64,000 bases of DNA, taken from assembly GCF_002960625.1 (NCBI RefSeq), contig NZ_POJH01000030.1, positions 1 through 64,000 of the forward strand, in the 5' to 3' direction. The notes under the pieces were generated by a model. It had not been told where the DNA came from. It searched no databases and worked only from the letters and a program-made list of their open reading frames with translations. The first letter of the stretch is position 1, and every line of letters begins with the position of its first letter. A program made the translations under genes and the position numbers. Origin of the DNA: Streptococcus suis. Its GTDB lineage: Bacteria > Bacillota > Bacilli > Lactobacillales > Streptococcaceae. Positions 45,617 to 54,752 of the stretch are shown here, piece after piece.

Positions 45617-47529
45617 CATACACATTTGCAGAAAACTATGATGTCATCGTGATCGGTGCGGGGCATGCGGGTGTAGAAGCTGGCTTGGCAGCCAGTCGTA
45701 TGGGCTGTAAGACCCTGCTTGCGACCATTAACTTGGATATGGTGGCCTTTATGCCTTGTAATCCCTCCATTGGTGGCTCTGCCAAGGGGATTGTGGTAAG
45801 AGAAATTGATGCCCTGGGTGGCGAAATGGGTCGCAACATTGACAAGACCTATATCCAGATGAAGATGCTCAATATGGGCAAGGGACCGGCTGTTCGTGCC
45901 TTGCGGGCTCAGGCAGATAAGGCAGAGTACGCAGCAGAGATGAAGCGGACGGTGGAGCGTCAGGAAAATCTGACCCTGCGTCAAACCATGATTGATGAGA
46001 TTTTAGTGGAAGACGGCAAGGCTATCGGTGTCCGCACGGCTACCAACCAGAAATTTTCAGCCAAGGCAGTTGTGGTGACGACGGGTACAGCCTTGCGTGG
46101 TGAGATTATCATTGGTGACCTCAAGTATTCGTCAGGGCCTAACAATAGTCTGGCTTCTATAACGCTAGCGGATAACCTGAAAGAACTGGGACTTGAAATC
46201 GGTCGTTTCAAGACAGGAACGCCACCGCGTGTTAACGCTCGTACCATTAACTACGAAGAAACGGAAATTCAACCAGGCGATGAAAAGCCAAATCATTTTT
46301 CATTCTTATCCAAGGACGAGGATTATTTACAGGATCAGATTCCTTGCTGGTTGACCTATACCAATGCGACCAGCCATGAGATCATCAACAGCAATCTTCA
46401 CCGAGCACCTATGTTTTCAGGCATTGTCAAGGGGATTGGTCCCCGTTATTGTCCGTCAATCGAGGACAAGATTGTCCGTTTTGCCGACAAGGAACGCCAT
46501 CAGCTCTTCTTAGAGCCAGAGGGTCGAAACACCGACGAAATCTATGTCCAAGGCTTGTCAACCAGTCTGCCAGAAGATGTGCAGCAGGACTTGATTCACT
46601 CCATCAAAGGTTTAGAAAATGCCCAGATGATGCGGACTGGCTATGCTATCGAGTACGATATGGTCATGCCGCACCAGTTGCGGGCGACGCTGGAAACCAA
46701 GAAGATTTCAGGGCTCTTTACCGCAGGTCAGACCAACGGAACGTCAGGTTATGAAGAAGCAGCTGGTCAGGGAATTATCGCTGGGATCAATGCCGCCCTC
46801 AAGGTACAGGGCAAGCCTGAGTTGATTTTGAAACGAAGCGACGGCTACATTGGTGTTATGATTGATGACCTGGTAACCAAGGGAACGGTGGAGCCTTACC
46901 GCCTCTTGACCAGTCGGGCAGAATACCGCTTGATTTTGCGTCATGACAATGCCGATATGCGTCTGACGGAGATTGGTCGTCAGGTGGGCTTGGTGGATGA
47001 TGAACGCTGGCAGGTTTTCCAAATTCATAAAAACCAGTTTGACAACGAAATGAAACGCTTGGAGTCTATCAAACTCAAGCCAATCAAAGAAACCAATGAA
47101 AAAGTTGTTGCAATGGGCTTCAAGCCCTTGACAGACGCTCTGACTGCCAAAGAATTCATGCGTCGTCCAGATGTGACTTACGCAGATGCGGTAGCCTTTA
47201 TCGGTCCTGCGGCAGAGGAGTTGGATGCCAAGACTATTGAATTGATTGAAACAGAGGTCAAGTATGAAGGTTACATTGCCAAGGCCTTGGACCAAGTAGA
47301 GAAAATGAAACGCATGGAAGAAAAACGTATTCCAGCCGACATTGACTGGGATGACATTGACTCCATAGCAACTGAAGCCCGTCAGAAGTTCAAGCTGATT
47401 TCACCAGAAACCATCGGCCAGGCCAGTCGGATTTCCGGTGTCAATCCAGCGGACATCTCTATTCTCATGGTCTACTTGGAAGGACGCAGTCGTTCCATTT
47501 CTAAAAACAAATCAAAGGACAGTCACTAA
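45613..47529 (+). CDS. mnmG: tRNA uridine 5-carboxymethylaminomethyl modification enzyme
   Basis: A 638-residue FAD protein (GidA) that with MnmE modifies U34 of several tRNAs. The dinucleotide-binding motif [10 protein letters not shown] lies at about 14, and the family signatures [11 protein letters not shown] (about 277) and [16 protein letters not shown] (about 371) are present. A hairpin overlapping the stop codon (47514-47543, AAAGGACAG/CTGTTCTTT) likely ends transcription. Confidence 0.97.
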   Translation: MTYTFAENYDVIVIGAGHAGVEAGLAASRMGCKTLLATINLDMVAFMPCNPSIGGSAKGIVVREIDALGGEMGRNIDKTYIQMKMLNMGKGPAVRALRAQADKAEYAAEMKRTVERQENLTLRQTMIDEILVEDGKAIGVRTATNQKFSAKAVVVTTGTALRGEIIIGDLKYSSGPNNSLASITLADNLKELGLEIGRFKTGTPPRVNARTINYEETEIQPGDEKPNHFSFLSKDEDYLQDQIPCWLTYTNATSHEIINSNLHRAPMFSGIVKGIGPRYCPSIEDKIVRFADKERHQLFLEPEGRNTDEIYVQGLSTSLPEDVQQDLIHSIKGLENAQMMRTGYAIEYDMVMPHQLRATLETKKISGLFTAGQTNGTSGYEEAAGQGIIAGINAALKVQGKPELILKRSDGYIGVMIDDLVTKGTVEPYRLLTSRAEYRLILRHDNADMRLTEIGRQVGLVDDERWQVFQIHKNQFDNEMKRLESIKLKPIKETNEKVVAMGFKPLTDALTAKEFMRRPDVTYADAVAFIGPAAEELDAKTIELIETEVKYEGYIAKALDQVEKMKRMEEKRIPADIDWDDIDSIATEARQKFKLISPETIGQASRISGVNPADISILMVYLEGRSRSISKNKSKDSH

Positions 47530-47543
47530 GGCTGTTCTTTTCT
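47514..47543 (+). terminator. mnmG terminator overlapping its stop codon
   Basis: Stem AAAGGACAG/CTGTTCTTT around the TAA, then TTCTTG. Confidence 0.6.
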
Positions 47544-47609
47544 TGTGCATGCTAGCGAAAACTAGCAATTTCTAATGGTTTGTGGTAAAATGGCAGGCAG
47601 AGGTTAGTG

Positions 47610-49571
47610 ATGAAAAAATTTCGGTTTTCGACAATTCATTTTGTCATGATAGGCGTTATCTTGTTTGGATTGGTGGCACTGATCCATCAATTTTCTCCAA
47701 CAAGTGCCTTTACTATCTTTGCTCTGTTAGTGAGCTTAAGCGTATTGGTTGCCTTATTTATCTATCAAAAACATTCTTACGAATTTAGTGAGTTAGAACA
47801 AATTGAATATCTCAATCATCAGGCCAATTCGGGCTTGATGATGCTTCTGGATAAGATGCCGGTCGGAGTGATTAAGGTTCGGCCAGATAGCAATCAAGTG
47901 GAGTGGTTTAATCCCTTTGCAGAGCTTATTTTTGCTCAGGAAAACGGGGAATTTGACCAGAAGAAGCTGCGTGAAATTATTGATGTGGGTCTGGATGAGG
48001 ACCGTGTCTATGCCAATTTTTCTGGGAAAAGATACCTGGTTAACGTTGATTTCGATCATGGTTTGTTTTACTTCTTTGATGCTTCATCAGAGTACTCAGC
48101 GACAAATAGCTTAATCGGTAGTCGACCGGTTATCGGAATTATTTCTGTTGATAATTATGATGAACTCGAGGATACGGTGACGGATTCACAGATTAGTCAG
48201 GTCAATTCATTTTTGGCTCAGTTTGTTTCTGATTTTTGCCACGACTATGGTATCTACTACCGCCGTGGTACCATGGATCGTTTCTACTTTTTCACGGATT
48301 ATGCAGTCTTGGAGATGCTGATTGAAAATAAGTTCTCCGTTATTGATAAGTTCCGTGAAGAAGCTAAAAAATTGGAATTGGGTTTAACACTTAGTATGGG
48401 TCTGGCCTACGGTGATGGCAACCATTATCAGATTGGACAGATAGCTCTTCAAAATCTCAACATGGCTGAGGTTCGTGGAGGAGATCAGGTTGTGGTCAAG
48501 GAAAATGACGAGAGCAAGCAACCGCTTTTCTTTGGAGGTGGCTCAGCCTCATCAGTAAAACGAACCCGCACTCGAACGCGTGCTATGATGACAGCCGTAT
48601 CTGATAAGCTAAAATCAGTGGATGCTGTCTTTGTTGTTGGACACCGTAATTTGGATATGGATGCTCTGGGTTCAGCAGTTGGGATGCAATATTTTGCCCA
48701 AAATATCATGAACAATGCCTATACGGTTTATAATCCTGACGAGATGGCACCAGATATTGCACGGGCCATTAAAAAGTTGCGTGATGAAAATTGTTCTAAT
48801 CTGATTACTGTTGAGGAAGCCAAGAAAATGGTTACCTTCCAATCCTTGTTAATCATGGTTGACCATTCCAAGATTGGTTTGACCTTGGACAAGGAACTCT
48901 ATGAGCAATTCAGTCAGGTTGTGATTGTGGACCATCATCGTAGGGATACCGATTTTCCAAGCAATGCTGTGCTGACTTATATCGAAAGTGGGGCTAGCTC
49001 AGCCAGCGAATTGGTGACGGAGTTGGTGCAATTCCAAAACGATAAACGCCATAAGCTCAATCGTTTGCAATCCAGTCTGTTGATGGCTGGGATTATGCTA
49101 GATACCAAGAATTTCACTTCTCGTGTAACCAGTCGGACCTTTGATGTGGCTAGCTATTTGCGGACTCGTGGCAGTGATAGTCTTGAAATTCAGCAGATTT
49201 CAGCGACAGATTTCGATGCCTATCGTCAAATCAATGAATTGATTTTGCGTGGGGAGAAGCTGGAGCCCCATATTGTGATTGCTTGTGGTGATGAAAACTT
49301 GGAGTATGACACGATTGTTCCTAGTAAGGCGGCTAATACCATATTGGATATGGCTGGCATTGAGGCAGTCTTTGTAGTTACCAAAAATGCCAAAGGTTAC
49401 ATAGCAATTTCCGCTAGAAGTCACAGCAAGGTCAATGTTCAGCGTATCATGGAAGAAATGGGGGGCGGAGGTCATTTCAATTTGGCTGCAGCCCAGGTCT
49501 ATGACCAAACCCTTGAACAAGTTAAGGAAAACCTCATCAGTAAAATTTATGAGGAAATAAAAGAAAGTTAG
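47610..49571 (+). CDS. gdpP: c-di-AMP phosphodiesterase GdpP
   Basis: A 653-residue membrane protein that hydrolyses cyclic di-AMP. Two N-terminal membrane segments (about 8-28 and 32-50) precede a PAS-like domain (about 75-150) and a degenerate GGDEF domain (about 170-295). The DHH/DHHA1 domain follows, with VVGHRNLDMDALGS (about 342) and VDHHRR (about 440). The GGGGHF motif near the C-terminus is intact. The order gdpP-rplI-dnaB is conserved in Firmicutes. Confidence 0.96.
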   Translation: MKKFRFSTIHFVMIGVILFGLVALIHQFSPTSAFTIFALLVSLSVLVALFIYQKHSYEFSELEQIEYLNHQANSGLMMLLDKMPVGVIKVRPDSNQVEWFNPFAELIFAQENGEFDQKKLREIIDVGLDEDRVYANFSGKRYLVNVDFDHGLFYFFDASSEYSATNSLIGSRPVIGIISVDNYDELEDTVTDSQISQVNSFLAQFVSDFCHDYGIYYRRGTMDRFYFFTDYAVLEMLIENKFSVIDKFREEAKKLELGLTLSMGLAYGDGNHYQIGQIALQNLNMAEVRGGDQVVVKENDESKQPLFFGGGSASSVKRTRTRTRAMMTAVSDKLKSVDAVFVVGHRNLDMDALGSAVGMQYFAQNIMNNAYTVYNPDEMAPDIARAIKKLRDENCSNLITVEEAKKMVTFQSLLIMVDHSKIGLTLDKELYEQFSQVVIVDHHRRDTDFPSNAVLTYIESGASSASELVTELVQFQNDKRHKLNRLQSSLLMAGIMLDTKNFTSRVTSRTFDVASYLRTRGSDSLEIQQISATDFDAYRQINELILRGEKLEPHIVIACGDENLEYDTIVPSKAANTILDMAGIEAVFVVTKNAKGYIAISARSHSKVNVQRIMEEMGGGGHFNLAAAQVYDQTLEQVKENLISKIYEEIKES

Positions 49572-49580
49572 GTGAAGCAA

Positions 49581-50033
49581 ATGAAAGTTATCTTTTTGGC
49601 AGATGTAAAAGGTCAGGGAAAAAAAGGCGAAATCAAGGAAGTTCCAACAGGTTATGCCCAAAACTTCTTGATTAAGAAAAATTTGGCTAAGGAAGCTACA
49701 ACACAAGCAATTAGTGCCCTACGTGGTCAAGAAAAGTCTAAAGCTAAAGCTCATGCGGAAATGATTGCTGAAGCAGAGGCTATCAAGGCGAAGTTGGCAG
49801 AAGAGGCTACTTTGGTGAAATTTGTCGAAAAAGTTGGTCCAGACGGTCGGACTTTTGGTTCGATTACTAGCAAGAAGATTGCTGAAGAATTGGAAAAACA
49901 ATTTGGTATTAAGATTGACAAACGTCATATCCAATTGGACCATCCAATTCGTGCCCTTGGTTTGATTGATGTTCCTGTCAAAATCTATCAAGATGTGACA
50001 GGTGTCATCAATTTGAGCATTAAGGAAGCTTAG
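49581..50033 (+). CDS. rplI: ribosomal protein L9
   Basis: A 150-residue L9 with the N-terminal rRNA-binding domain ([20 protein letters not shown]), a long connecting helix and the C-terminal domain. A GTG three codons upstream is not used, because AGGTGA lies just before the ATG at 49581. Confidence 0.97.
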   Translation: MKVIFLADVKGQGKKGEIKEVPTGYAQNFLIKKNLAKEATTQAISALRGQEKSKAKAHAEMIAEAEAIKAKLAEEATLVKFVEKVGPDGRTFGSITSKKIAEELEKQFGIKIDKRHIQLDHPIRALGLIDVPVKIYQDVTGVINLSIKEA

Positions 50034-50066
50034 AAGAATTAACATTATCAGTGAGGAGGTGAAATC

Positions 50067-51422
50067 TTGGCAGACTTAGATGAATTGCGGGTGCAACCGC
50101 AGGATATTCTGGCTGAACAGTCGGTCTTGGGAGCTATTTTCCTGGATGAAGGCAAGTTGGTCTTTGTTCGTGAATATATCGAGGCAGAGGATTTTTTCAA
50201 GCATGCCCATAAGCTGATTTTCAAGGCCATGATTGCCCTTTCTGATAAGAATGAGGCTATTGATGCGACCACCATGCGCAACTACCTGGTCAATCATGGT
50301 GATTTGGAGAATATCGGTGGTTTGGCTTACTTGGCGGAAATCATTAGTTCCGTACCGACGGCAGCCAATGCGGAATTCTATGCCAAGATTGTCGCGGAAA
50401 AATCCAACCTTCGTAAGCTGATTGCTCGTTTGACGGATGCAGTTAATCAGGCTTATGAGGGGGCGGACGGTTCAGATGACATTATCGCCAATGCTGAAAA
50501 AGCCCTAATTGATGTCAGTGAAGGTGCCAGTCGAAGTGGTTTCAAGCGGATTGATGATGTTTTGAATATCAACTTTGACAACCTTGAAACCCGTGCCAAG
50601 CAGACTTCGGACATTACAGGTATTGCGACTGGCTATCCTGCCCTCGATGCTATGACAACGGGTTTGCATGAGGAAGAGCTGATTATTCTTGCGGCTCGTC
50701 CTGCGGTTGGTAAGACGGCCTTCGCTCTCAATATTGCTCAGAATATTGGTACAAAGTTAGGCTTGACCGTCGCCATCTTTTCTTTGGAGATGGGTGCGGA
50801 GAGCTTGGTGGACCGTATGTTGGCTTCTGAGGGAGTTATCAATTCGCGTGCCATTCGTACGGGTCATTTGACACAGGAAGAGTGGAATAAGTATATGGTA
50901 GCTCAGGCTAATTTGGCACGGGCTAGCATTTACATTGATGATACGCCCGGTATTAAGATTACGGAGATCCGTTCGCGGTCACGGAAGTTGGCTCAGGAAA
51001 CTGGAAATCTGGGCTTGATTTTGATTGACTATCTCCAGTTGATTACAGGAACAGGTCGTGAAAACCGGCAACAAGAGGTTTCGGAGATTTCCCGTCAGTT
51101 GAAGATTTTGGCTAAGGAATTGAAAGTTCCAGTTATCGCCCTTAGTCAGTTGTCGCGTGGTGTGGAACAACGTCAGGACAAGCGTCCCGTCTTGTCCGAT
51201 ATTCGTGAATCTGGGTCTATCGAGCAGGATGCGGATATCGTTGCCTTCTTATATCGTGATGATTACTATGAGCGTGGTGAGCAGGAAGAGGGTGCTATTC
51301 CTAACAATACGGTTGAAGTCATCATCGAGAAAAACCGTTCCGGTGCGCGTGGTACCGTGGAATTGATGTTCCAAAAAGAATACAATAAATTTGCAAGTAT
51401 TTCCAAGAGAGAGGATGGATAG
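50067..51422 (+). CDS. dnaB: replicative DNA helicase
   Basis: A 451-residue hexameric helicase (called DnaC in Bacillus). The N-terminal primase-binding domain spans about 10-115 and a RecA-like ATPase domain follows, with Walker A AARPAVGKTA (about 211) and Walker B LILIDYLQL (about 317). The start is TTG with GAGGAGGTG upstream. It unwinds DNA at the fork and is loaded at oriC. Confidence 0.96.
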   Translation: MADLDELRVQPQDILAEQSVLGAIFLDEGKLVFVREYIEAEDFFKHAHKLIFKAMIALSDKNEAIDATTMRNYLVNHGDLENIGGLAYLAEIISSVPTAANAEFYAKIVAEKSNLRKLIARLTDAVNQAYEGADGSDDIIANAEKALIDVSEGASRSGFKRIDDVLNINFDNLETRAKQTSDITGIATGYPALDAMTTGLHEEELIILAARPAVGKTAFALNIAQNIGTKLGLTVAIFSLEMGAESLVDRMLASEGVINSRAIRTGHLTQEEWNKYMVAQANLARASIYIDDTPGIKITEIRSRSRKLAQETGNLGLILIDYLQLITGTGRENRQQEVSEISRQLKILAKELKVPVIALSQLSRGVEQRQDKRPVLSDIRESGSIEQDADIVAFLYRDDYYERGEQEEGAIPNNTVEVIIEKNRSGARGTVELMFQKEYNKFASISKREDG

Positions 51423-51425
51423 AGA

Positions 51426-51677
51426 ATGAGTGATGCATTTACAGATGTTGCTAAGATGAAGCAAATCAAACAAGATATTAAAGACCACGAGGGACAAATT
51501 GTCGAGTTGACCCTTGAAAATGGTCGGAAGCGTGAGAAAAATAAGCAAGGTCGGATTACAGAAGTTTATCAGTCTTTGTTTATCGTTGAATTTGAAGATC
51601 CAAACAATACTTTTGTAGAATCTTATACCTACTCGGATGTATTGACGGAGAAAATCTTAATTCATTACTTGGACTAG
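51426..51677 (+). CDS. veg: Veg family protein
   Basis: An 83-residue protein of the Veg family, a small beta-barrel-like protein (VELTLENGRKREKNKQGRI). In Bacillus it stimulates biofilm gene expression; its molecular role is not settled. It starts 4 bases after dnaB and is followed by a strong terminator. Confidence 0.9.
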   Translation: MSDAFTDVAKMKQIKQDIKDHEGQIVELTLENGRKREKNKQGRITEVYQSLFIVEFEDPNNTFVESYTYSDVLTEKILIHYLD

Positions 51678-51683
51678 AAATGG

Positions 51684-51707
51684 AAGCCTGTATTTGCAGG
51701 CTTTTTT
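51684..51707 (+). terminator. veg terminator
   Basis: Stem AAGCCTG/CAGGCTT with a 6-nt loop and six T. Confidence 0.85.
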
Positions 51708-51816
51708 GTATGGTTTAACCAAACGATATATTGACCAAGGTGAAGTAGTGTGTTATAATATTAGTACATAAAACGTTTTCAAAATCATTTTTGTGCTAGA
51801 TAAAAAGGAGTTTGGT

Positions 51817-52512
51817 ATGGACTTGCAATGGTTTACCTTTTTGACTCTGTTTGTGGAGGGGATTTTGTCCTTTCTTTCTCCTTGTGTTCTGCCCATTCTC
51901 CCTATCTACATTGGTTTGTTGGCAGGTGGAGCTGAAGGGAAAGAGGGAGAGAAGAAGGTTCTCATCAATACGCTAAGTTTTGTAGTTGGGATTGCGGTGA
52001 CCTTCTTCTTATTGGGATTTGCCTCTAGTTTACTGAGCAGGGTCTTACAAGCCAATGCTCAAGTCTTGCAAATCATCAGTGGTCTGCTGATTATTCTCAT
52101 GGGGATTTTGCAGTTGGGCTGGTTCAATATTCCCATGTTGGAGCGTGAATTTTCTGCGAAAAACAAGGTCTATCAGGCAGGGAAACAGGTCACTCCTTTT
52201 TTAGCTTTTTTGATGGGCTTTACCTTTAGTTTTTCTTGGACACCATGTATCGGTCCGATTCTGGCTTCTGTATTTATCTATGCTAGCAGTCAGGAGGGCT
52301 GGTTGAGTGGTATCTTGCTGTTGGTTTATTGTCTTGGTTTTATTCTTCCCTTTATTTTGGTTGCCTTTTTTTCTCAGAAAATGTTGGCTTTCTTCAAGAA
52401 CAATCGGCACTATTTGGCTTGGACCAAGCGTATTTCAGGTTATTTATTGCTCTTGATTGGCTTGAGTATTTTAACAGGTTTCTTCCAGCATCTTGTTCGT
52501 TTTTTCCAGTAG
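51817..52512 (+). CDS. ccdA: CcdA-family thiol-disulfide electron carrier
   Basis: A 231-residue membrane protein with six spans. The two redox cysteines lie in SFLSPCVLPILP (about 21) and SWTPCIGPI (about 141). It carries reducing equivalents across the membrane to an extracytoplasmic thioredoxin-like protein, here encoded by the next gene. The AAGGAG before the ATG at 51817 excludes the upstream GTG frame extension. Confidence 0.93.
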   Translation: MDLQWFTFLTLFVEGILSFLSPCVLPILPIYIGLLAGGAEGKEGEKKVLINTLSFVVGIAVTFFLLGFASSLLSRVLQANAQVLQIISGLLIILMGILQLGWFNIPMLEREFSAKNKVYQAGKQVTPFLAFLMGFTFSFSWTPCIGPILASVFIYASSQEGWLSGILLLVYCLGFILPFILVAFFSQKMLAFFKNNRHYLAWTKRISGYLLLLIGLSILTGFFQHLVRFFQ

Positions 52513-52530
52513 GATAGAAAGGATTTGTTT

Positions 52531-53094
52531 ATGAAAAAGTTGCTATCTATTATCGCTTGCTTACTTGCTTCCTGTTTTGTGTTGACGGCTTGTTCCTTGT
52601 TACCATTGGTAAGTCCGTCTTCTACGGAGTCAACTTTACAGGCTAATCAACCTGTCACGCTAGATTTTTCCCTAAAGGATAAGGATGGAAATGATGTCAA
52701 TCTGGCAGATTACAAGGGGAAAAAGATTTATATCAATGTTTGGGCGACCTGGTGTGGTCCTTGTCAGAGAGAAATCCCAGAATTGGAGGAGGTCTATCAA
52801 GAGTATAAGGATAAGGAAGATTTTGTCTTTTTGTCGATTACGTCACCTGAGGATACTGAGTTTGCGAATACCAATCCTGCGGATGTGAGCAAGGCTGAGA
52901 TTTTAGAGAAGGCTAGTGAGCTAGGTGCGACCTATCCTGTCTTGTTTGACACAAAAGATCAGGCGATGACACAGTTTGGCATTGCTGCTTTTCCGACTCA
53001 TATCCTCATCAATAGTGATGGAACCCTCAAGGTTTCCTTTGCAGGACAGGTTCAAAAGGATAAATTGGTCCAACTATTGGAAGAAATGCAATAA
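52531..53094 (+). CDS. TlpA-like thioredoxin-fold lipoprotein
   Basis: A 187-residue lipoprotein with lipobox LTAC (Cys about 22) and a TlpA/ResA-like thioredoxin domain (about 45-187). The redox motif is WCGPC (about 75) and the cis-Pro is in AFPTH. It is likely reduced by CcdA and keeps surface proteins such as methionine sulfoxide reductase active, as described for streptococcal Etrx systems. The partner reductase is not in this window. Confidence 0.9.
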   Translation: MKKLLSIIACLLASCFVLTACSLLPLVSPSSTESTLQANQPVTLDFSLKDKDGNDVNLADYKGKKIYINVWATWCGPCQREIPELEEVYQEYKDKEDFVFLSITSPEDTEFANTNPADVSKAEILEKASELGATYPVLFDTKDQAMTQFGIAAFPTHILINSDGTLKVSFAGQVQKDKLVQLLEEMQ

Positions 53095-53102
53095 GAAGGA
53101 TG

Positions 53103-53133
53103 AAAAAGGCTTTACAGAGCCTTTTTTTTGTGT
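53103..53133 (+). terminator. terminator of the ccdA operon
   Basis: Stem AAAAAGGCT/AGAGCCTTTTT with a T-run of eight. Confidence 0.85.
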
Positions 53134-53302
53134 TATACTAACCTTTGTGCGAAATAACAGCAGAGCAAAATGAAGCTCGTCAACAGAAGGTCAGCAAGAA
53201 GAGTAATCGTTGCTGTTTCGATGAAGGCCTCCTGCACGAATCAGGTTTGCTTAAAACGTTATTTCCTACAATAATATTTTTTATTTTAGGAGGACATAAT
53301 TC
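53134..53302 (+). promoter_or_regulatory. rpsD: rpsD leader, possible S4 autoregulatory RNA
   Basis: An extended -10 (TGTGTTATACT) at about 53132-53142 starts a leader of about 155 bases. It contains distant complementary pieces, GAAATAAC near 53154 and GTTATTTC near 53262, and an internal CAGCA/TGCTG pair. This suits a folded leader bound by S4. The mechanism is inference from the known autoregulation of rpsD in Firmicutes. Confidence 0.4.
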
Positions 53303-53914
53303 ATGTCACGTTATACAGGACCATCTTGGAAACAAGCTCGTCGTCTTGGCTTGTCATTGACAGGTACAGGTAAAGAATTGGCACGTCGTAACTACGTACC
53401 AGGTCAACACGGACCAAACAACCGTTCTAAATTGTCAGAATACGGTTTGCAATTGGCTGAGAAACAAAAATTGCGTTTCTCTTACGGTTTGGGTGAAAAA
53501 CAATTCCGTAACTTGTTCGTACAAGCTACTAAAATCAAACAAGGTACTCTTGGTTTCAACTTCATGCTTCTTTTGGAGCGTCGTTTGGATAACGTCGTTT
53601 ACCGTCTTGGTTTGGCAACTACTCGTCGTCAAGCGCGTCAATTCGTAAACCACGGTCACATCCTTGTTGATGGCAAACGTGTTGATATCCCATCATTCCG
53701 CGTTGAAGTTGGTCAAGTTATCTCAGTTCGTGAGAAGTCAATCAAAGTTCCAGCTATCCTTGAAGCTGTTGAAGCAACTCTTGGCCGTCCAGCTTTCGTA
53801 TCATTCGATGCTGAAAAGCTTGAAGGTTCATTGACTCGCTTGCCAGAACGCGACGAAATCAACCCAGAAATCAACGAAGCTCTTGTCGTAGAATTCTATA
53901 ACAAAATGCTTTAA
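53303..53914 (+). CDS. rpsD: ribosomal protein S4
   Basis: A 203-residue primary-binding protein of the 30S subunit. The S4 domain (about 92-155, [22 protein letters not shown]) and the N-terminal SRYTGPSWK are typical of Firmicutes. Codon use is strongly biased, as in highly expressed genes. AGGAGG precedes the ATG. Confidence 0.98.
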   Translation: MSRYTGPSWKQARRLGLSLTGTGKELARRNYVPGQHGPNNRSKLSEYGLQLAEKQKLRFSYGLGEKQFRNLFVQATKIKQGTLGFNFMLLLERRLDNVVYRLGLATTRRQARQFVNHGHILVDGKRVDIPSFRVEVGQVISVREKSIKVPAILEAVEATLGRPAFVSFDAEKLEGSLTRLPERDEINPEINEALVVEFYNKML

Positions 53915-53933
53915 GATAAGACTTTATATAGTA

Positions 53934-53958
53934 AGAAGCCTACAGCAGTGGGCTTTTT
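53934..53958 (+). terminator. rpsD terminator
   Basis: Stem AAGCCTAC/GTGGGCTT with a short loop and five T. Confidence 0.75.
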
Positions 53959-54045
53959 GCTTTGTCTTAAAACGTTGATTTCTGGGTTTGCTCCCCTTTT
54001 TGCTACCTCTATGGAGATAGTGGAATAATCTAAGTACTGTCAGTT

Positions 54046-54087
54046 GGACAAAAATGTCCTGTATAAAGAACTCCCTTTTCGATAAAC
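54046..54087 (+). promoter_or_regulatory. ComR-type palindrome and promoter of sigX
   Basis: GGACA-AAAA-TGTCC at 54046-54059 matches the ComR ECom-box pattern GGACA-N4-TGTCC. It is followed by a T-tract (CCCTTTTC) and a weak -10 (TAAACT, about 54082-54087), the layout known for XIP/ComR-controlled comX promoters. Confidence 0.7.
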
Positions 54088-54113
54088 TTAAACCATCAAA
54101 CAAAGGAGATAGG

Positions 54114-54587
54114 ATGATGGAATTTGAAAAGGTGTATGATAGCGTAAAAGGGATTGTCAACAAGGCTCGAAAAGAGTTTTACATCAAGTTATGGGACAGA
54201 GATGATTGGGAACAGGAAGGCATGATGACTTTGTTCGAACTATTGGAAGAGCAGCCTTGGTTGATTGAGGAAAGAGCTCAGCTGTATTGTTATTTCAAGG
54301 TTAAATTCCGAAATCGGGTTAAGGATCGAGTTCGCAGACAGGAAAGTCAGAAGCGCAAGTTTGACCGTTTGCCTCATGAAGACATTCACGACCTATCACA
54401 TCTCATCCAATCACCTGGTTTGGTTAATGACGAGCTATTGATGTTGAGAGGTGCCTTGAGAGATTATCGGAAAAATTTGTCTATGGACCAATTGGAAAAT
54501 TATGAAAAACTCATCAGTGGTCAGAGTTTCAATGGTCGCAAGAATATGCTTCGGGATTTGCAAGAACATTTAAAGGATTTTTGTTGA
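54114..54587 (+). CDS. comX: competence-specific alternative sigma factor ComX/SigX
   Basis: A 157-residue sigma-70-like protein with region 2 (about 5-85, around WDRDDWEQEGMMTLFELLE) and a short region 4-like C-terminus. Size and sequence fit streptococcal ComX, the competence master switch that directs RNA polymerase to cin-box promoters of DNA-uptake genes. It lies downstream of rpsD, near the origin. A ComR-type box precedes it. AAGGAG supports the ATG at 54114 or the one directly after it. Confidence 0.88.
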   Translation: MMEFEKVYDSVKGIVNKARKEFYIKLWDRDDWEQEGMMTLFELLEEQPWLIEERAQLYCYFKVKFRNRVKDRVRRQESQKRKFDRLPHEDIHDLSHLIQSPGLVNDELLMLRGALRDYRKNLSMDQLENYEKLISGQSFNGRKNMLRDLQEHLKDFC

Positions 54588-54616
54588 AGAAGATACGATG
54601 CTGGGGGTTACAAAAG

Positions 54617-54668
54617 TTATCCACAGAACATTCTAGAAATCCACAACTTATCCACAAGTTGTGAATAA
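54617..54668. promoter_or_regulatory. cluster of four DnaA boxes downstream of sigX
   Basis: Two perfect TTATCCACA boxes at 54617-54625 and 54648-54656, plus AAATCCACA at 54637-54645 and TGTGAATAA at 54660-54668. All lie in a 165-base spacer between sigX and a glycosyltransferase gene, about 50 kb from oriC. Confidence 0.75.
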
Positions 54669-54752
54669 GTTGGCCTTGAAAAATAATTATCCTCTGCACC
54701 TTTCCTGAAAATATGATAAAATAGTAACAAATTGTGTCAAATGGAGAGAAAG

